DNA from: JADJPO01 sp963828555
Lineage (GTDB): Bacteria; Actinomycetota; Actinomycetes; Actinomycetales; Kineosporiaceae
NCBI GenBank assembly: GCA_963828555.1
Contig: CAWHEL010000004.1
Span: forward strand, 930,001-994,000
DNA length: 64,000 bases
Reading direction: 5' to 3'
In this document: piece after piece, positions 1-8,632 of the stretch
How the letters are laid out: each line of letters starts with the position of its first letter
How positions within the stretch are numbered: the stretch's first letter is position 1
Translations under genes and position numbers: made by a program
Notes under the pieces: model-generated
What the model was told of the DNA's origin: nothing
Seen by the model: the letters and a program-made list of their open reading frames with translations, nothing else
Database searches by the model: none

Positions 1-238
1 CAGCGACGGGCAGCGGTTCCCCCGCGGTAGCGGGCTCGAACTGACCTACGACGTCGAGCAGGTGGACGACCTGTGCCGGCGGATCGAGGACGCCTTCGCC
101 AGCGGTCGTCCGCTGGCCCCGGACGCCGTTCGGCTGGCCGTGTTCAAGAGCCGGCGCGGGGGCCGTGGTTACCGCGAGGCCTCGGTAGACGCCTTCCTGG
201 ACCGAGTGGTCGAGCTGCTCGTGGTCGCCGCGGTCTGA
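1..238 (+). CDS. DivIVA-domain protein, C-terminal fragment
   Basis: The window opens inside this gene; the frame beginning at base 2 is open for 78 codons to TGA at 236-238. The fragment has two DivIVA-type half-repeats: one starts FPRGSG and continues TYDVEQVDDLCRRIEDAF, the other ends GYREASVDAFLDRVVELL. The pattern GYxxxxVDxFLxRV is typical of the short coiled-coil repeats of actinobacterial DivIVA-like proteins, which act at the membrane in polar growth or septum placement. The N-terminal part is outside the window, so which DivIVA paralogue this is cannot be said. The stop lies about 90 bases before the prpE start. Confidence 0.7.
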   Translation, partial: SDGQRFPRGSGLELTYDVEQVDDLCRRIEDAFASGRPLAPDAVRLAVFKSRRGGRGYREASVDAFLDRVVELLVVAAV

Positions 239-268
239 GGGATTCCCACACATTCCGCTCGTCGCGCG

Positions 269-284
269 GGTGAGTTACCTCACC
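269..284. promoter_or_regulatory. short inverted repeat upstream of prpE
   Basis: GGTGAG-TTAC-CTCACC is a perfect 6-base inverted repeat with a 4-base spacer, placed between the DivIVA stop and the propionyl-CoA synthetase start. It could be a regulator operator or a weak hairpin. No known family motif was recognised, so the role is inference only. Confidence 0.3.
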
Positions 285-330
285 GCTGGGCCCTTCCGTG
301 CAAGCGATCCCGCCCGAGACGATGGCGCGC

Positions 331-2235
331 ATGACGACGCAGGGTGACGCAGGGGTCTACGCGACGGCGTATCGGCGCAGTATCGAGGATCCGACCAGCT
401 TCTGGGGTGAGGCGGCCGCCGGCATCGACTGGATCACCCCTCCGACACGGGTCCTGGACGACGACAACCCGCCCTTCTACCAGTGGTTCTCAGGCGGGGT
501 GCTGAACACCTGCTACAACGCCCTCGACCGGCACGTGATCGCCGGTCGCGGAGAGCAGGCGGCGCTGATCTACGACTCGCCGGTGACCGGCACCCAGCGC
601 ACCTACACCTTCGCCGAACTGTTGGAGAGGGTGGCCAAGTTCGCGGGGGTGCTGCGCAGCCTGGGCGTGGAGAAGGGCGACCGGGTGGTCGTCTACATGC
701 CGATGGTGCCCGAGGCCGTGATCGCGATGCTGGCCTGCGCCCGCCTCGGCGCGATCCACTCGGTGGTGTTCGGCGGCTTCGCCCCGAACGAACTGGCGAT
801 CCGGATCGACGACGCCACCCCGAAGGTGATCGTCTCGGCCTCCTGCGGCATCGAGCCGAGCCGGACCATCGCCTACAAGCCGATGCTGGACGCCGCGATC
901 GAGCTGTCCACGGCCAAGCCCGAGCACTGCGTCATCCTGCAGCGCCCCCAGGTGGTCGCCGAGATGGGCGAGCGCGACCTGGACTGGGATGAGGCGGTGC
1001 GCTCGGCGGCGATCGCCCCGGCCGAGGCGGTGCCGGTCGGCGCCACCGACCCGCTCTACATCCTCTACACCTCGGGCACGACCGGGAAGCCGAAGGGCAT
1101 CGTGCGCGACAACGGCGGTCACGCCGTCGCCCTGCACTGGTCGATGGATAACGTGTACGGGGTCAAAGCGGGTGAGGTGTTCTGGGCGGCAAGCGACGTG
1201 GGCTGGGTGGTCGGGCACTCCTACATCGTCTACGCGCCACTGCTGGCCGGGGCGACCACGGTCGTCTACGAGGGCAAGCCGGTGGGCACCCCCGATGCGG
1301 GCGCGTTCTGGCGCATGATCTCCGAGCACAAGATCACCGCGCTGTTCACGGCGCCCACGGCGTTCCGGGCGATCAAGAAGGAGGACCCGCAGGCCACACA
1401 TCTGGCCCGCTACGACATCTCCAGTCTGCGCACGCTGTTCCTGGCCGGCGAGCGCCTCGACCCGGATACCTACGAGTGGGCCACCGAGGTACTCGGCGTC
1501 CCGGTGATCGACAACTGGTGGCAGACCGAGACCGGGTGGCCGATCTGCGCCAACCTACGCGGGCTGGACCCGATGCCGATCAAGCCCGGCTCGCCGTCCG
1601 TGCCCGTGCCGGGGTACGACGTGCAGGTGCTCGACGAGTTCGGCGAGGTGCACGGTCCGGACATCGAGGGGGCGATCTGCATCCGGCTGCCTCTACCGCC
1701 GGCGTGCCTTCCGACGCTGTGGAACGACGACGAGCGCTACGTGTCCAGCTACATGAGCGCCTTCCCGGGCTGGTATCTGACCGGCGACGGCGGGTTCAAG
1801 GACGCCGACGGCTATGTCTACGTGATGGGCCGCACCGACGACGTGATCAATGTGGCCGGGCACCGGCTCTCCACCGGCTCGATGGAGGCCGTGCTGTCGC
1901 ATCACCCGGCGGTGGCCGAGTGCGCGGTGATCGGGGTCCACGACCAGCTCAAGGGCCAGGTCCCGCGGGGATTCGTCGTGCTCAAGGCCGGTCTGGAGAT
2001 CGACCCCGAGCAGCTGCGAAAAGAACTGGTGACCGCCGTTCGCGAGCAGATCGGGGCGGTGGCCGCGCTGCGCGAGATCGACGTGGTCCGGGCGCTGCCC
2101 AAGACCCGCTCCGGCAAGATCCTGCGCAAGACCATGCGCGAGCTGGCCGACGGCAAGACCCCGGTGGTGCCCAGCACCATCGAGGACGCCTCGGTGCTCG
2201 ACGTGCTCGGCCCGGTGCTGCGCCAGCACAGCTGA
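331..2235 (+). CDS. prpE: propionyl-CoA synthetase (AMP-forming acyl-CoA ligase)
   Basis: Activates propionate to propionyl-CoA through an acyl-adenylate. It is collinear with PrpE across its length: N-terminal YRRSIEDPTSFW and GIDWITPP, the adenylate P-loop YTSGTTGKPKG at about residues 246-256, DVGWVVGHSY, and the C-terminal lid GRTDDVINVAGHRL. The catalytic-lysine motif PKTRSGKILRK lies near residue 595. The ATG at 331 gives 634 residues, usual for the family. An in-frame ATG at 322 and GTG at 298 are alternatives; GAGA at 316-319 is a weak ribosome site for 331. It converges on the next gene with 10 bases between the stops. Acetate or other short acids may also be substrates. Confidence 0.93.
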   Translation: MTTQGDAGVYATAYRRSIEDPTSFWGEAAAGIDWITPPTRVLDDDNPPFYQWFSGGVLNTCYNALDRHVIAGRGEQAALIYDSPVTGTQRTYTFAELLERVAKFAGVLRSLGVEKGDRVVVYMPMVPEAVIAMLACARLGAIHSVVFGGFAPNELAIRIDDATPKVIVSASCGIEPSRTIAYKPMLDAAIELSTAKPEHCVILQRPQVVAEMGERDLDWDEAVRSAAIAPAEAVPVGATDPLYILYTSGTTGKPKGIVRDNGGHAVALHWSMDNVYGVKAGEVFWAASDVGWVVGHSYIVYAPLLAGATTVVYEGKPVGTPDAGAFWRMISEHKITALFTAPTAFRAIKKEDPQATHLARYDISSLRTLFLAGERLDPDTYEWATEVLGVPVIDNWWQTETGWPICANLRGLDPMPIKPGSPSVPVPGYDVQVLDEFGEVHGPDIEGAICIRLPLPPACLPTLWNDDERYVSSYMSAFPGWYLTGDGGFKDADGYVYVMGRTDDVINVAGHRLSTGSMEAVLSHHPAVAECAVIGVHDQLKGQVPRGFVVLKAGLEIDPEQLRKELVTAVREQIGAVAALREIDVVRALPKTRSGKILRKTMRELADGKTPVVPSTIEDASVLDVLGPVLRQHS

Positions 2236-2245
2236 GGCCAGGTGC

Positions 2246-2875
2246 TCAGGCGGTCAGGGCCAGCAGCCTCCGGGTGGACCAGGCCTTGACCGCCACCTGG
2301 GCCACGGCGATCACCAGCGCCAGCACCGGCTGCCCGGCGGCCGCGGCGAGGATCACCCCTGCGGTGTTCAGCGCCTTGGCCGGCTTGGACCAGTTGTAGC
2401 GGAACACGATCCGGTCGACGAGGTGGAAGTCGTTCGGGCCGAGGATCGGCCAGCACAGGAACGACAGTGACAGCGCGCCGTCCAGCACCATGAACTGGAG
2501 CAGGAAGATCGCCAGCGCCGGCCACAGCTGGGGCTGGATCGTGGCCAGCGCCACGGCGAGCAGCGCGCCGCAGGCCCGGTCACTGACGATGTCGAGCACG
2601 GCGCCGATCCGGGTCTCCTGATCGAGCCATCGGGCGACGGCGCCGTCGGCGATGTCGCCGAGCCAGTAGACGAGGTACCCCGCGACCAGCAGCGTGGTCG
2701 AGGACTCGACCGCAGCGGCCAGCGCCACGGGCACGGCGATCCCGGTGCGCACCGCCGTGACCAGGTTGGCCCAGGTGCGCACGGACTCGCGCGTTCCTGC
2801 CCGGCCCAGGACCCACCCGTCCGCCCCCGCGCGGACCGGAGCCACGTCGGTCCTGCCCTCGTGGTCCTCGCGCAT
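2246..2875 (-). CDS. CDP-alcohol phosphatidyltransferase family protein
   Basis: A 209-residue membrane enzyme that swaps CMP on a CDP-linked lipid or alcohol for another alcohol. The complete family signature D-G-x2-A-R-x8-G-x3-D-x3-D is present at residues 77-99 (D77, G78, A81, R82, G91, D95, D99). Hydrophobic stretches on both sides fit about six transmembrane helices. The substrate cannot be told from sequence; it is not the housekeeping pgsA, which lies at 62740. ATG at 2875 follows a TAGGCT -10 hexamer by 6 bases with no Shine-Dalgarno, suggesting a leaderless mRNA. Confidence 0.88.
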   Translation of the reverse strand: MREDHEGRTDVAPVRAGADGWVLGRAGTRESVRTWANLVTAVRTGIAVPVALAAAVESSTTLLVAGYLVYWLGDIADGAVARWLDQETRIGAVLDIVSDRACGALLAVALATIQPQLWPALAIFLLQFMVLDGALSLSFLCWPILGPNDFHLVDRIVFRYNWSKPAKALNTAGVILAAAAGQPVLALVIAVAQVAVKAWSTRRLLALTA

Positions 2876-2881
2876 CGGGGC

Positions 2882-2887
2882 AGCCTA
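2882..2887 (-). promoter_or_regulatory. -10 hexamer TAGGCT for the CDP-alcohol transferase gene
   Basis: On the minus strand TAGGCT is followed by GCCCCG and then the ATG at 2875, putting the likely transcription start at or next to the start codon. This spacing recurs in the window at many other genes lacking a Shine-Dalgarno sequence. Confidence 0.55.
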
Positions 2888-2897
2888 GCCCGGGGTC

Positions 2898-4259
2898 TCA
2901 GGCGCCGAGGGCCCGCCAGGTGGCCGGGCCGACGACGCCGTCCGGATCGAGGCGGTGCGCCTTCTGGAAGGTGATCACGGCACTGCGGGTGGCGGGGCCG
3001 AACCAGCCGCTCACCGGGGTGATCCGCAGGGCCTTCTGCAGCGCCGTCACCGCCGCCCCGCGGCTGTTGTAGGACAACGTCGTGGTGGCGTAGCTGCGCA
3101 GCGGGCTGGATGAGCTCGAAGAGCCCGACGACGTGGTCGTCGGCGGACTCGGCGTGCTCCTGGGCGCGGCGTCCTTCGCGGCGCGGGTGGCGATCAGCGC
3201 GCGCCAGGTGGCGGCGTCCATGCGGGAGCTGGCGGCGATCGCGTGGGTGCGCTGGAAGGCGGCCACCGCCCCGGAGGTCAGTGGACCGTAGCCGCCGTCG
3301 GCAGCCAGACCGAGGCCTAGTTGCACGCTGCGCACGACGGGCCCGGTCGATCCGGAGGACACGGTGGCGCCCCCGTACCGGACCAGGGCGGCCAGGGTGG
3401 CAGAGGCCCCGGCGGGGGCGGCGACGGCGGGCTGGCGCGGGCACGCGGTGCTGCGGGCCGCGCGGTAGGGAGGCGCCCAGTTCAGGTCGGCAGGGCGGCA
3501 GGGGCCGTAGTCGGTCGGCGCGACCTTCGCCGTCCAGAACGAGGTGCGCTTCATCGCCCCGGCCCAGGACAGCGAGATGTGGATGTGGTCGCGGTGGCAG
3601 CCGGTGTCGGCGGCGGGCTCGGTGCGGGAGGAACAGTTGCTGTAGGCACGCCAGCCGAGGTCGGCGCTGTAGGAGCCCCAGATCTTGTTGTTCCAGATGA
3701 TGTACATGACGCCGAGCCGGCGGGCGTTGGCGTACCGGTTGCCCGCCGCGTCGGGGGCGAACAGCCAGTTCAGGACGGCGGTGGCCCGTGCGGCCTGCAC
3801 CGGGTTGCGGACCGAGACGAACCAGTCGACGGCGCGACCCTCGTAGTGCTCACTGGCCATACCGTCGGCGCCGCAGTCGCGTCCCACGCTGTAGCTGGTG
3901 CCGGGGTAGGTGGCTCGCAGCAGATCGCCCAGGGCGAGCGAGCCGGGCTTGGCCGCGGGGTCGCAGGACACCTGCGCCAGGTAGGGGGCCAACGTCTCGA
4001 TGCCGGTCGGTAGACCGGACGGCATACGGGGAGCCATCACTACCGGCGCCTGACTCGGAGGGCTCGGGGGACTGGGGGGGCTCGGGGGGCTCGGACTCAC
4101 GATGGGGGCGGCGACCGGCATGCCTGCCTCGACCGCGGGCAGGGCCGAGGCGATGCCCAGCGCGGCCAGAGCGGCGCCGGCGACCAGCCCGCGCAGACGC
4201 CACGACCGGGGTGATCGGTGTGGTCGATGCTCGACCTGTTCAGCCCGCTCCGCCGTCAT
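2898..4259 (-). CDS. secreted M15-like peptidase with two peptidoglycan-binding domains
   Basis: A 453-residue exported wall protein. A single hydrophobic segment at residues 23-40 acts as signal or anchor, followed by a Pro/Ser linker of PPS repeats (about 54-70). Residues 95-245 hold an M15/VanY-like zinc-peptidase signature: SEHYEGRAVD (S136, H138, G141, A143, D145) and HIH (H225, H227). Two PG_binding_1 domains follow, about 300-356 and 398-452, separated by a Ser/Thr-rich linker. It probably binds and trims wall peptides. The start at 4259 is chosen because GAGGGG lies 6 bases upstream; the frame stays open to 4334. Peptidase activity is inference from the motif. Confidence 0.85.
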   Translation of the reverse strand: MTAERAEQVEHRPHRSPRSWRLRGLVAGAALAALGIASALPAVEAGMPVAAPIVSPSPPSPPSPPSPPSQAPVVMAPRMPSGLPTGIETLAPYLAQVSCDPAAKPGSLALGDLLRATYPGTSYSVGRDCGADGMASEHYEGRAVDWFVSVRNPVQAARATAVLNWLFAPDAAGNRYANARRLGVMYIIWNNKIWGSYSADLGWRAYSNCSSRTEPAADTGCHRDHIHISLSWAGAMKRTSFWTAKVAPTDYGPCRPADLNWAPPYRAARSTACPRQPAVAAPAGASATLAALVRYGGATVSSGSTGPVVRSVQLGLGLAADGGYGPLTSGAVAAFQRTHAIAASSRMDAATWRALIATRAAKDAAPRSTPSPPTTTSSGSSSSSSPLRSYATTTLSYNSRGAAVTALQKALRITPVSGWFGPATRSAVITFQKAHRLDPDGVVGPATWRALGA

Positions 4260-4515
4260 GGCCTGCCCCTCACGTGCCTCGGGAGGTCCGTCTCCCGGAT
4301 CACCGGTCCCCGTCGGCAGTCGGCGGCGTGACACAAGCGGGCGGCGCAGGGTCCGCCGGATGGCCTACCGGGCCCAGGCAGCGCGGCGGGGGGCATATGA
4401 CTGGGTCAAACCCGTCGGAACCGGCGTACCGTGGGGAATAGGCGAAATACGCCCGATTGTGCCCGTTCTGGCGGCATTGTCGCCCGATTCCATCGTCCGA
4501 GGCCGAGGTGATCTC

Positions 4516-5214
4516 ATGGCTGATGGGCAGTTCCCCGAGAGTCCTCGTCCGGGCGGGCGCGGCCGACCGGCCGGGATCTACCGGGTCCGTGCCGCCAAGG
4601 AGGCGCTGCGGGCCGCGATCCGCGGCGATCAGCGGGACTGGGCGCAGGAGCAGCGCCGGGCGGCGGCGCTCGGGCTGCGCGAGGTGTTCCTGGAACTGCC
4701 GCAGCTGCGCTGGGTCCGGCACGTCGTGCTCTACGAGACGCGGGAGGGCCAGCTCGACACCGGACCCCTGCGCGTGGCGCTCGCCGCTCGGAGCATTCCG
4801 GTTCTGCTCCCGACGATCACGCGGTCGGGCAGGGTCAGCCTGCGGCCGGACACCGTGGCGCTACCCGGCGCTCCCGTGCACGGCCGGGTGGCAGACCGTG
4901 GCCACGCCAGCCTGCCTCAGGATGCGCGGGCGATCACGCTCGTCCCCGGCCTGGCAGTGGACACGCTCGGCCGACGGCTCGGCCGCGGCCAGGACGGCTA
5001 CGACAGGATCCTGCGGGCGATCGGCCCGTGTGAACTGGTGTTGTGCGCGGTGGCGGACGCCGAGGTGCTCGACGCGGCGGTCGAGCCGGTGCCCGAGTCG
5101 GCCCACGACGTGTCGGTCGATGCCGTGATCACCCCGACGCACCTGCTCTATCTGCGGGCGCCGGCCGCAGTCGCCTCTGGAACCTCCACCAACCGGCCGG
5201 TGCGCACGTCGTAG
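4516..5214 (+). CDS. 5-formyltetrahydrofolate cyclo-ligase
   Basis: Converts 5-formyl-THF to 5,10-methenyl-THF using ATP, in one-carbon metabolism. The 232-residue product has the basic N-terminal R-AAKEALRAAI start of the family and the signature LGRGQDGYDR (family form RLGRGGGYYDR), followed by LVLCAVADAEVL and the late VDAVITPTHLLYL. GAGGTG ends 5 bases before ATG 4516, which decides the start. The 3' end overlaps the convergent carbonic anhydrase gene by 67 bases. It is divergent from the M15-like wall gene across a 256-base gap. Confidence 0.88.
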   Translation: MADGQFPESPRPGGRGRPAGIYRVRAAKEALRAAIRGDQRDWAQEQRRAAALGLREVFLELPQLRWVRHVVLYETREGQLDTGPLRVALAARSIPVLLPTITRSGRVSLRPDTVALPGAPVHGRVADRGHASLPQDARAITLVPGLAVDTLGRRLGRGQDGYDRILRAIGPCELVLCAVADAEVLDAAVEPVPESAHDVSVDAVITPTHLLYLRAPAAVASGTSTNRPVRTS

Positions 5215-5726
5215 ATGAAGCCGTGGATCGGGATCGTGCCCGGCACCATCCGGCTGGCCCTGATCCGCTCGACGTCGGCGACCACGCTGCCGACCGGGTC
5301 GCTGATCGTGAGCCAGTCCACGTAGGCGGCCTCAGGGGTGCCCGGGCCGGTGCCCACGTCGTGGAACCCGTTCTCGCCCAGGGCCGCCGTCTGCAGGCTG
5401 CTGGCCATCAGCGAGCGCATGGTCTCGTCGGTGAAGAACTCCATGCCGCAGTCGGTGTGGTGCACCACGAACCATTCCTGGGTGCCGAGCAGCTTGTAGG
5501 AGATGACCAGGGACCGGATCGCGTCGTCGCTGGCCCGGCCGCCGGCGTTGCGGATGACGTGGGCGTCGCCCTCGCTCAGCCCGGCGTACTTGGCCGGGTC
5601 GAGCCTGGCGTCCATGCAGGTGAGAATGGCGAACCGGCGTGCGGGTGGCAGGGCCAGCTCGCCCTTGGCGCCGAAATCGGCGGCGTACGCGGCGTTGGCC
5701 TCGATCACTTCGGAGAGAACGGACAT
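5148..5726 (-). CDS. beta-carbonic anhydrase
   Basis: Interconverts CO2 and bicarbonate with a zinc ion. The 192-residue protein has the beta-class ligand set: C37-x-D39-x-R41 (CMDAR) and H90-x-x-C93 (HTDC). It also has the conserved VIRNAGGRASDDAIRSL segment and the C-terminal GFIYDVRTGRLVEV. Small single-domain members like this are common in actinobacteria. GAGGGG lies about 7 bases before ATG 5726. Its last 67 bases run antiparallel over the end of the 5-formyl-THF cyclo-ligase gene. Confidence 0.93.
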   Translation of the reverse strand: MSVLSEVIEANAAYAADFGAKGELALPPARRFAILTCMDARLDPAKYAGLSEGDAHVIRNAGGRASDDAIRSLVISYKLLGTQEWFVVHHTDCGMEFFTDETMRSLMASSLQTAALGENGFHDVGTGPGTPEAAYVDWLTISDPVGSVVADVERIRASRMVPGTIPIHGFIYDVRTGRLVEVPEATAAGARR

Positions 5727-5822
5727 GGAACTGCCCCTCGATTCGGTTGACCATTAAACAGACCAACACGGTAGGTGAAGGACGACGGAGCGGCGACTCG
5801 ACCGGTCAGTGGCCGGTCAGGG

Positions 5823-5854
5823 GCTGATCAATAGCTGATCAATAGCTGATCAAT
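5823..5854. repeat. three tandem copies of an 11-bp unit carrying stop codons
   Basis: GCTGATCAATA is repeated at 5823-5833 and 5834-5844, with a third copy GCTGATCAAT at 5845-5854. Each unit contains the palindrome TGATCA. Because 11 is not a multiple of 3, the copies place TGA in all three frames on both strands. The stop codon of the flavin oxidase gene (5850-5852) lies in the last copy. Confidence 0.9.
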
Positions 5855-7232
5855 GGCCGAGCATCGGTGCCATCAGGCGGGCCAGGACGCTCTCCCGTCG
5901 GGTGAGCCGCTCCTCCGCATCGGCCAGGCTCATCGCGCGCAGCCCGGCGTTGACGGCCAGCCAGCGCAGCGGTTCAGGCTCCCACTGCGGAGAGCGGTGG
6001 CCGACCCAGGGCAGGGCCACCAGGTCGGAGTCGACGCCGCGGATCAGGTCGGCCAGGGTGCGTCCGGCCAGGTTGGCCGTGCCCACCCCGTCGCCGACGT
6101 AGCCGCCGGCCCAGCCGATCCCGGTGCTCCGGTCGAGCCCGACGCCGGCGTGCCAGTCCCGGGGGATGCCCAACGGCCCACCCCAGGCATGGGTGAAGGA
6201 GCTCAGCGGCAGGGCCGGGAACAGCTCGCGGGCTGTGGCCCGCAGGGATCCGAACACCCGCTCGTCCCGGTCGAAGCCGGGGTCGATCCGTGAGCCACGG
6301 TGGTAGGGCGCCCCGCGGCCGCCGAACACCAGGCGGTCGTCCGCCGTCCGCTGGCCGTAGATGATCAGGTGCCGCTCGTCGTTGAAGGTCTGGCCCTGGG
6401 CGAGGCCCACCTCGGCCCAGAACGAGGCCGGCAGCGGTTCGGTGGCCACGATCAATGAGTAGACCGGGATCACCGCCCTCTGCGAGCCGGGCAGGTGCGA
6501 GGTCCAGGCCTCGGTGGCCCGCACCACGTGTGCGGCCCGAACCGTGCCGTGGTCGGTGACCACCCGGCCGGCCTCGATCCGCACGGCGCGGGTGCCTTCG
6601 GCGATCCGCCCGCCGCGACGCTCCACCACCTCGGCCAGCCCGCGGGCCAGCCGGGCCGGATGGATCCGGGCGCAGTGCGGGGTGTAGCTGCCACCGAGCA
6701 CCTGGGTGGCACCCAGATGGCCGCGGGCCTGCCCGGCGTCGAGGAGTACCACGCCGTCCACGCCGTCGAACCCGGCATCGTTCGTCACTGCCTGCCGGGC
6801 CCGGCGCAGCTGGACGGCGCTGCGGGCCAGGCTCACCGTGCCGCCGCGCCGGTAGTGGCAATCGATGCCCTCTGCGGCGGCGACCCGCCCGACCTCCTCG
6901 ACGCAGCCGTTCATCGCCCTGCGCATCGCGAGCGCCCGCTCCCGGCCGTAGCGGCGGGCCAGGGCGGACACCGAGGCCGGGAACAGCGCCGAGCACCAGC
7001 CGCCGTTGCGTCCGCTCGCCCCGAACCCGGCGATCTGCGCCTCGACCAGCAACACCCGCAACGACGGGTCGGCGCCCAACAGGTAGTACGCCGTCCACAG
7101 GCCGGTGTAGCCGGCGCCGACGATGCACACGTCGACCTCGGTGTCGCCGTCCAGCCCGGCTCTGGGGGTGAGGTCGTCCGCACCCGAGTCGAGCAGGCTC
7201 TGGTGCCACAGGGAGAGCGAGCCGTGGCTCAC
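5850..7232 (-). CDS. FAD-dependent amine oxidoreductase (PuuB-like, DAO family)
   Basis: A 460-residue flavoprotein of the D-amino-acid-oxidase fold. The dinucleotide motif VGAGYTGLWTAYYL lies near residue 37 and GASGRNGGWCSAL near residue 72. The C-terminal GIGWAGGYVGDGVGTANLAGR completes the FAD site. Relatives include gamma-glutamylputrescine and other secondary-amine oxidases. It is the last gene of a three-gene minus-strand operon and starts in a 4-base ATGA overlap with the aminotransferase gene. The exact amine oxidised is unknown; an amine or gamma-glutamyl-amine is inferred from context. Confidence 0.85.
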   Translation of the reverse strand: MSHGSLSLWHQSLLDSGADDLTPRAGLDGDTEVDVCIVGAGYTGLWTAYYLLGADPSLRVLLVEAQIAGFGASGRNGGWCSALFPASVSALARRYGRERALAMRRAMNGCVEEVGRVAAAEGIDCHYRRGGTVSLARSAVQLRRARQAVTNDAGFDGVDGVVLLDAGQARGHLGATQVLGGSYTPHCARIHPARLARGLAEVVERRGGRIAEGTRAVRIEAGRVVTDHGTVRAAHVVRATEAWTSHLPGSQRAVIPVYSLIVATEPLPASFWAEVGLAQGQTFNDERHLIIYGQRTADDRLVFGGRGAPYHRGSRIDPGFDRDERVFGSLRATARELFPALPLSSFTHAWGGPLGIPRDWHAGVGLDRSTGIGWAGGYVGDGVGTANLAGRTLADLIRGVDSDLVALPWVGHRSPQWEPEPLRWLAVNAGLRAMSLADAEERLTRRESVLARLMAPMLGH

Positions 7233-8632
7233 AGCCGGGCCCAGGCCTCCGTCAGCACCGAACGCAGCGTCGACTCGATGTCGTCGAACTCCTTCTGCCC
7301 GATGATCAGCGGGGGAGCGAGCTGGATCACTGGGTCGCCGCGATCGTCGGCGCGGCAGTACAGCCCGGCGTCGAACAGGGCCTTGGACAAGAACCCGCGC
7401 AGCAGCCGCTCGCTCTCGTCGTCGTCGAAGGTCTCCCGGGTGGCCTTGTCCTTGACCAGCTCGATCCCGTAGAAGAAGCCCTCGCCGCGCACGTCGCCGA
7501 CGATCGGCAGATCGTGCAGCTTCTCCAGCGTGGCCCGGAAGTTGGGGCCCTCGGTGCGCACGTGGGTGTAGAGGTCCTCGCGGTCGAAGATGTCCAGGTT
7601 GGCCAGCGCCACCGCGGCCGAGACCGGGTGCCCGCCGAAGGTGTAGCCGTGCGGGAAGTAGGTGGTGCCGTGCCGGAACGGCTCGAAGACCCGGTCGCTG
7701 GCGATCATCGCGCCGATCGGGGAGTAGCCGCTGGTGAGCCCCTTGGCGCAGGTGATCATGTCTGGTTTGATGCCGAGGTCCTCGGAGGCGAACATCCCGC
7801 CGATCCGGCCGAAGGCGCAGATCGTCTCGTCGGCGACGAGCAGGACGTCATAGGAGTCGCAGATCTCGTGGACCCGGTCGAAGTACCCCGGCGGCGGTGG
7901 GAAGCAGCCGCCCGAGTTCTGCACCGGCTCGAGGAAGACCGCCGCGACGGTGTCCGGGCCCTCGAACTCGATGGCCTCGGCGATCCGGTTCGCGGCCCAC
8001 AGACCGAACGCCTTCGGGTCGGCGCGGTGGTGCTCCTCGGCCCGGTAGATGTTCGTGTTCGGCACCTTGAGTCCGCCGGGCACGAGCGGCTCGAACATCT
8101 CCTTGGCCGCCGGGATGCCGGTGATGGACAGCGCGCCCTGCGGGGTGCCGTGGTAGGCCACCGCTCGCGAGACGACCTTGTGCTTCAACGGCTTGCCGAC
8201 CAGCTTCCAGTACTGCTTCGCGAGCTTCCACGCCGTCTCGACGGCCTCGCCGCCGCCGGTGGTGAAGAACACCCGGTTGAGGTCGCCGGGCGCGGACGCC
8301 GCGAGCCGCTCCGCGAGCTCGATCGCCCGCGGGTGGGCGTAGGACCACAGCGGGAAGAAGGCCAACTCGCGTGCCTGCATGGCGGCGGCGTCCGCCAGCT
8401 CCTGGCGGCCGTGGCCGACCTGCACCGTGAACAGCCCGGCCAGCCCGTCCAGGTAGCGCCGACCCTGGTCGTCCCAGATGTAGGCGCCCTCGCCGCGCAC
8501 GATCACCGGCACGTGCCCGGCGCCGCTCTCGAAGCTCGAGTGCCGGGTGAAGTGCATCCAGAGGTGGTCCCGGGCCGACTCGGCGAGGGTGTCCTTACCC
8601 GGCTCGGAGAAGGCCTGCGGTGAGATGGTCAT
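7229..8632 (-). CDS. class III PLP aminotransferase (putrescine/GABA-type)
   Basis: A 467-residue omega-aminotransferase that moves an amino group from a terminal amine to pyruvate or 2-oxoglutarate. Visible family marks are FFTTGGGEAVETAWKLAKQY, the Asp of LLVADETICAFGRIG, the PLP lysine in TCAKGLTSGYSPIGA and GYTFGGHPVSAAVAL. It resembles the SpuC-like putrescine- or beta-alanine-pyruvate aminotransferases. Upstream it overlaps the Lrp regulator stop by 4 bases and downstream the flavin oxidase start by 4 bases, so all three are probably co-translated. In the island it could act on putrescine, GABA or both. Confidence 0.88.
   Translation of the reverse strand: MTISPQAFSEPGKDTLAESARDHLWMHFTRHSSFESGAGHVPVIVRGEGAYIWDDQGRRYLDGLAGLFTVQVGHGRQELADAAAMQARELAFFPLWSYAHPRAIELAERLAASAPGDLNRVFFTTGGGEAVETAWKLAKQYWKLVGKPLKHKVVSRAVAYHGTPQGALSITGIPAAKEMFEPLVPGGLKVPNTNIYRAEEHHRADPKAFGLWAANRIAEAIEFEGPDTVAAVFLEPVQNSGGCFPPPPGYFDRVHEICDSYDVLLVADETICAFGRIGGMFASEDLGIKPDMITCAKGLTSGYSPIGAMIASDRVFEPFRHGTTYFPHGYTFGGHPVSAAVALANLDIFDREDLYTHVRTEGPNFRATLEKLHDLPIVGDVRGEGFFYGIELVKDKATRETFDDDESERLLRGFLSKALFDAGLYCRADDRGDPVIQLAPPLIIGQKEFDDIESTLRSVLTEAWARL

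Noticed and set aside
4030..4110. G-rich repeat near 4060-4095 as a mobile or CRISPR-like repeat
   Set aside because: It encodes the PPS linker repeats of the secreted peptidase and is explained by the coding sequence.
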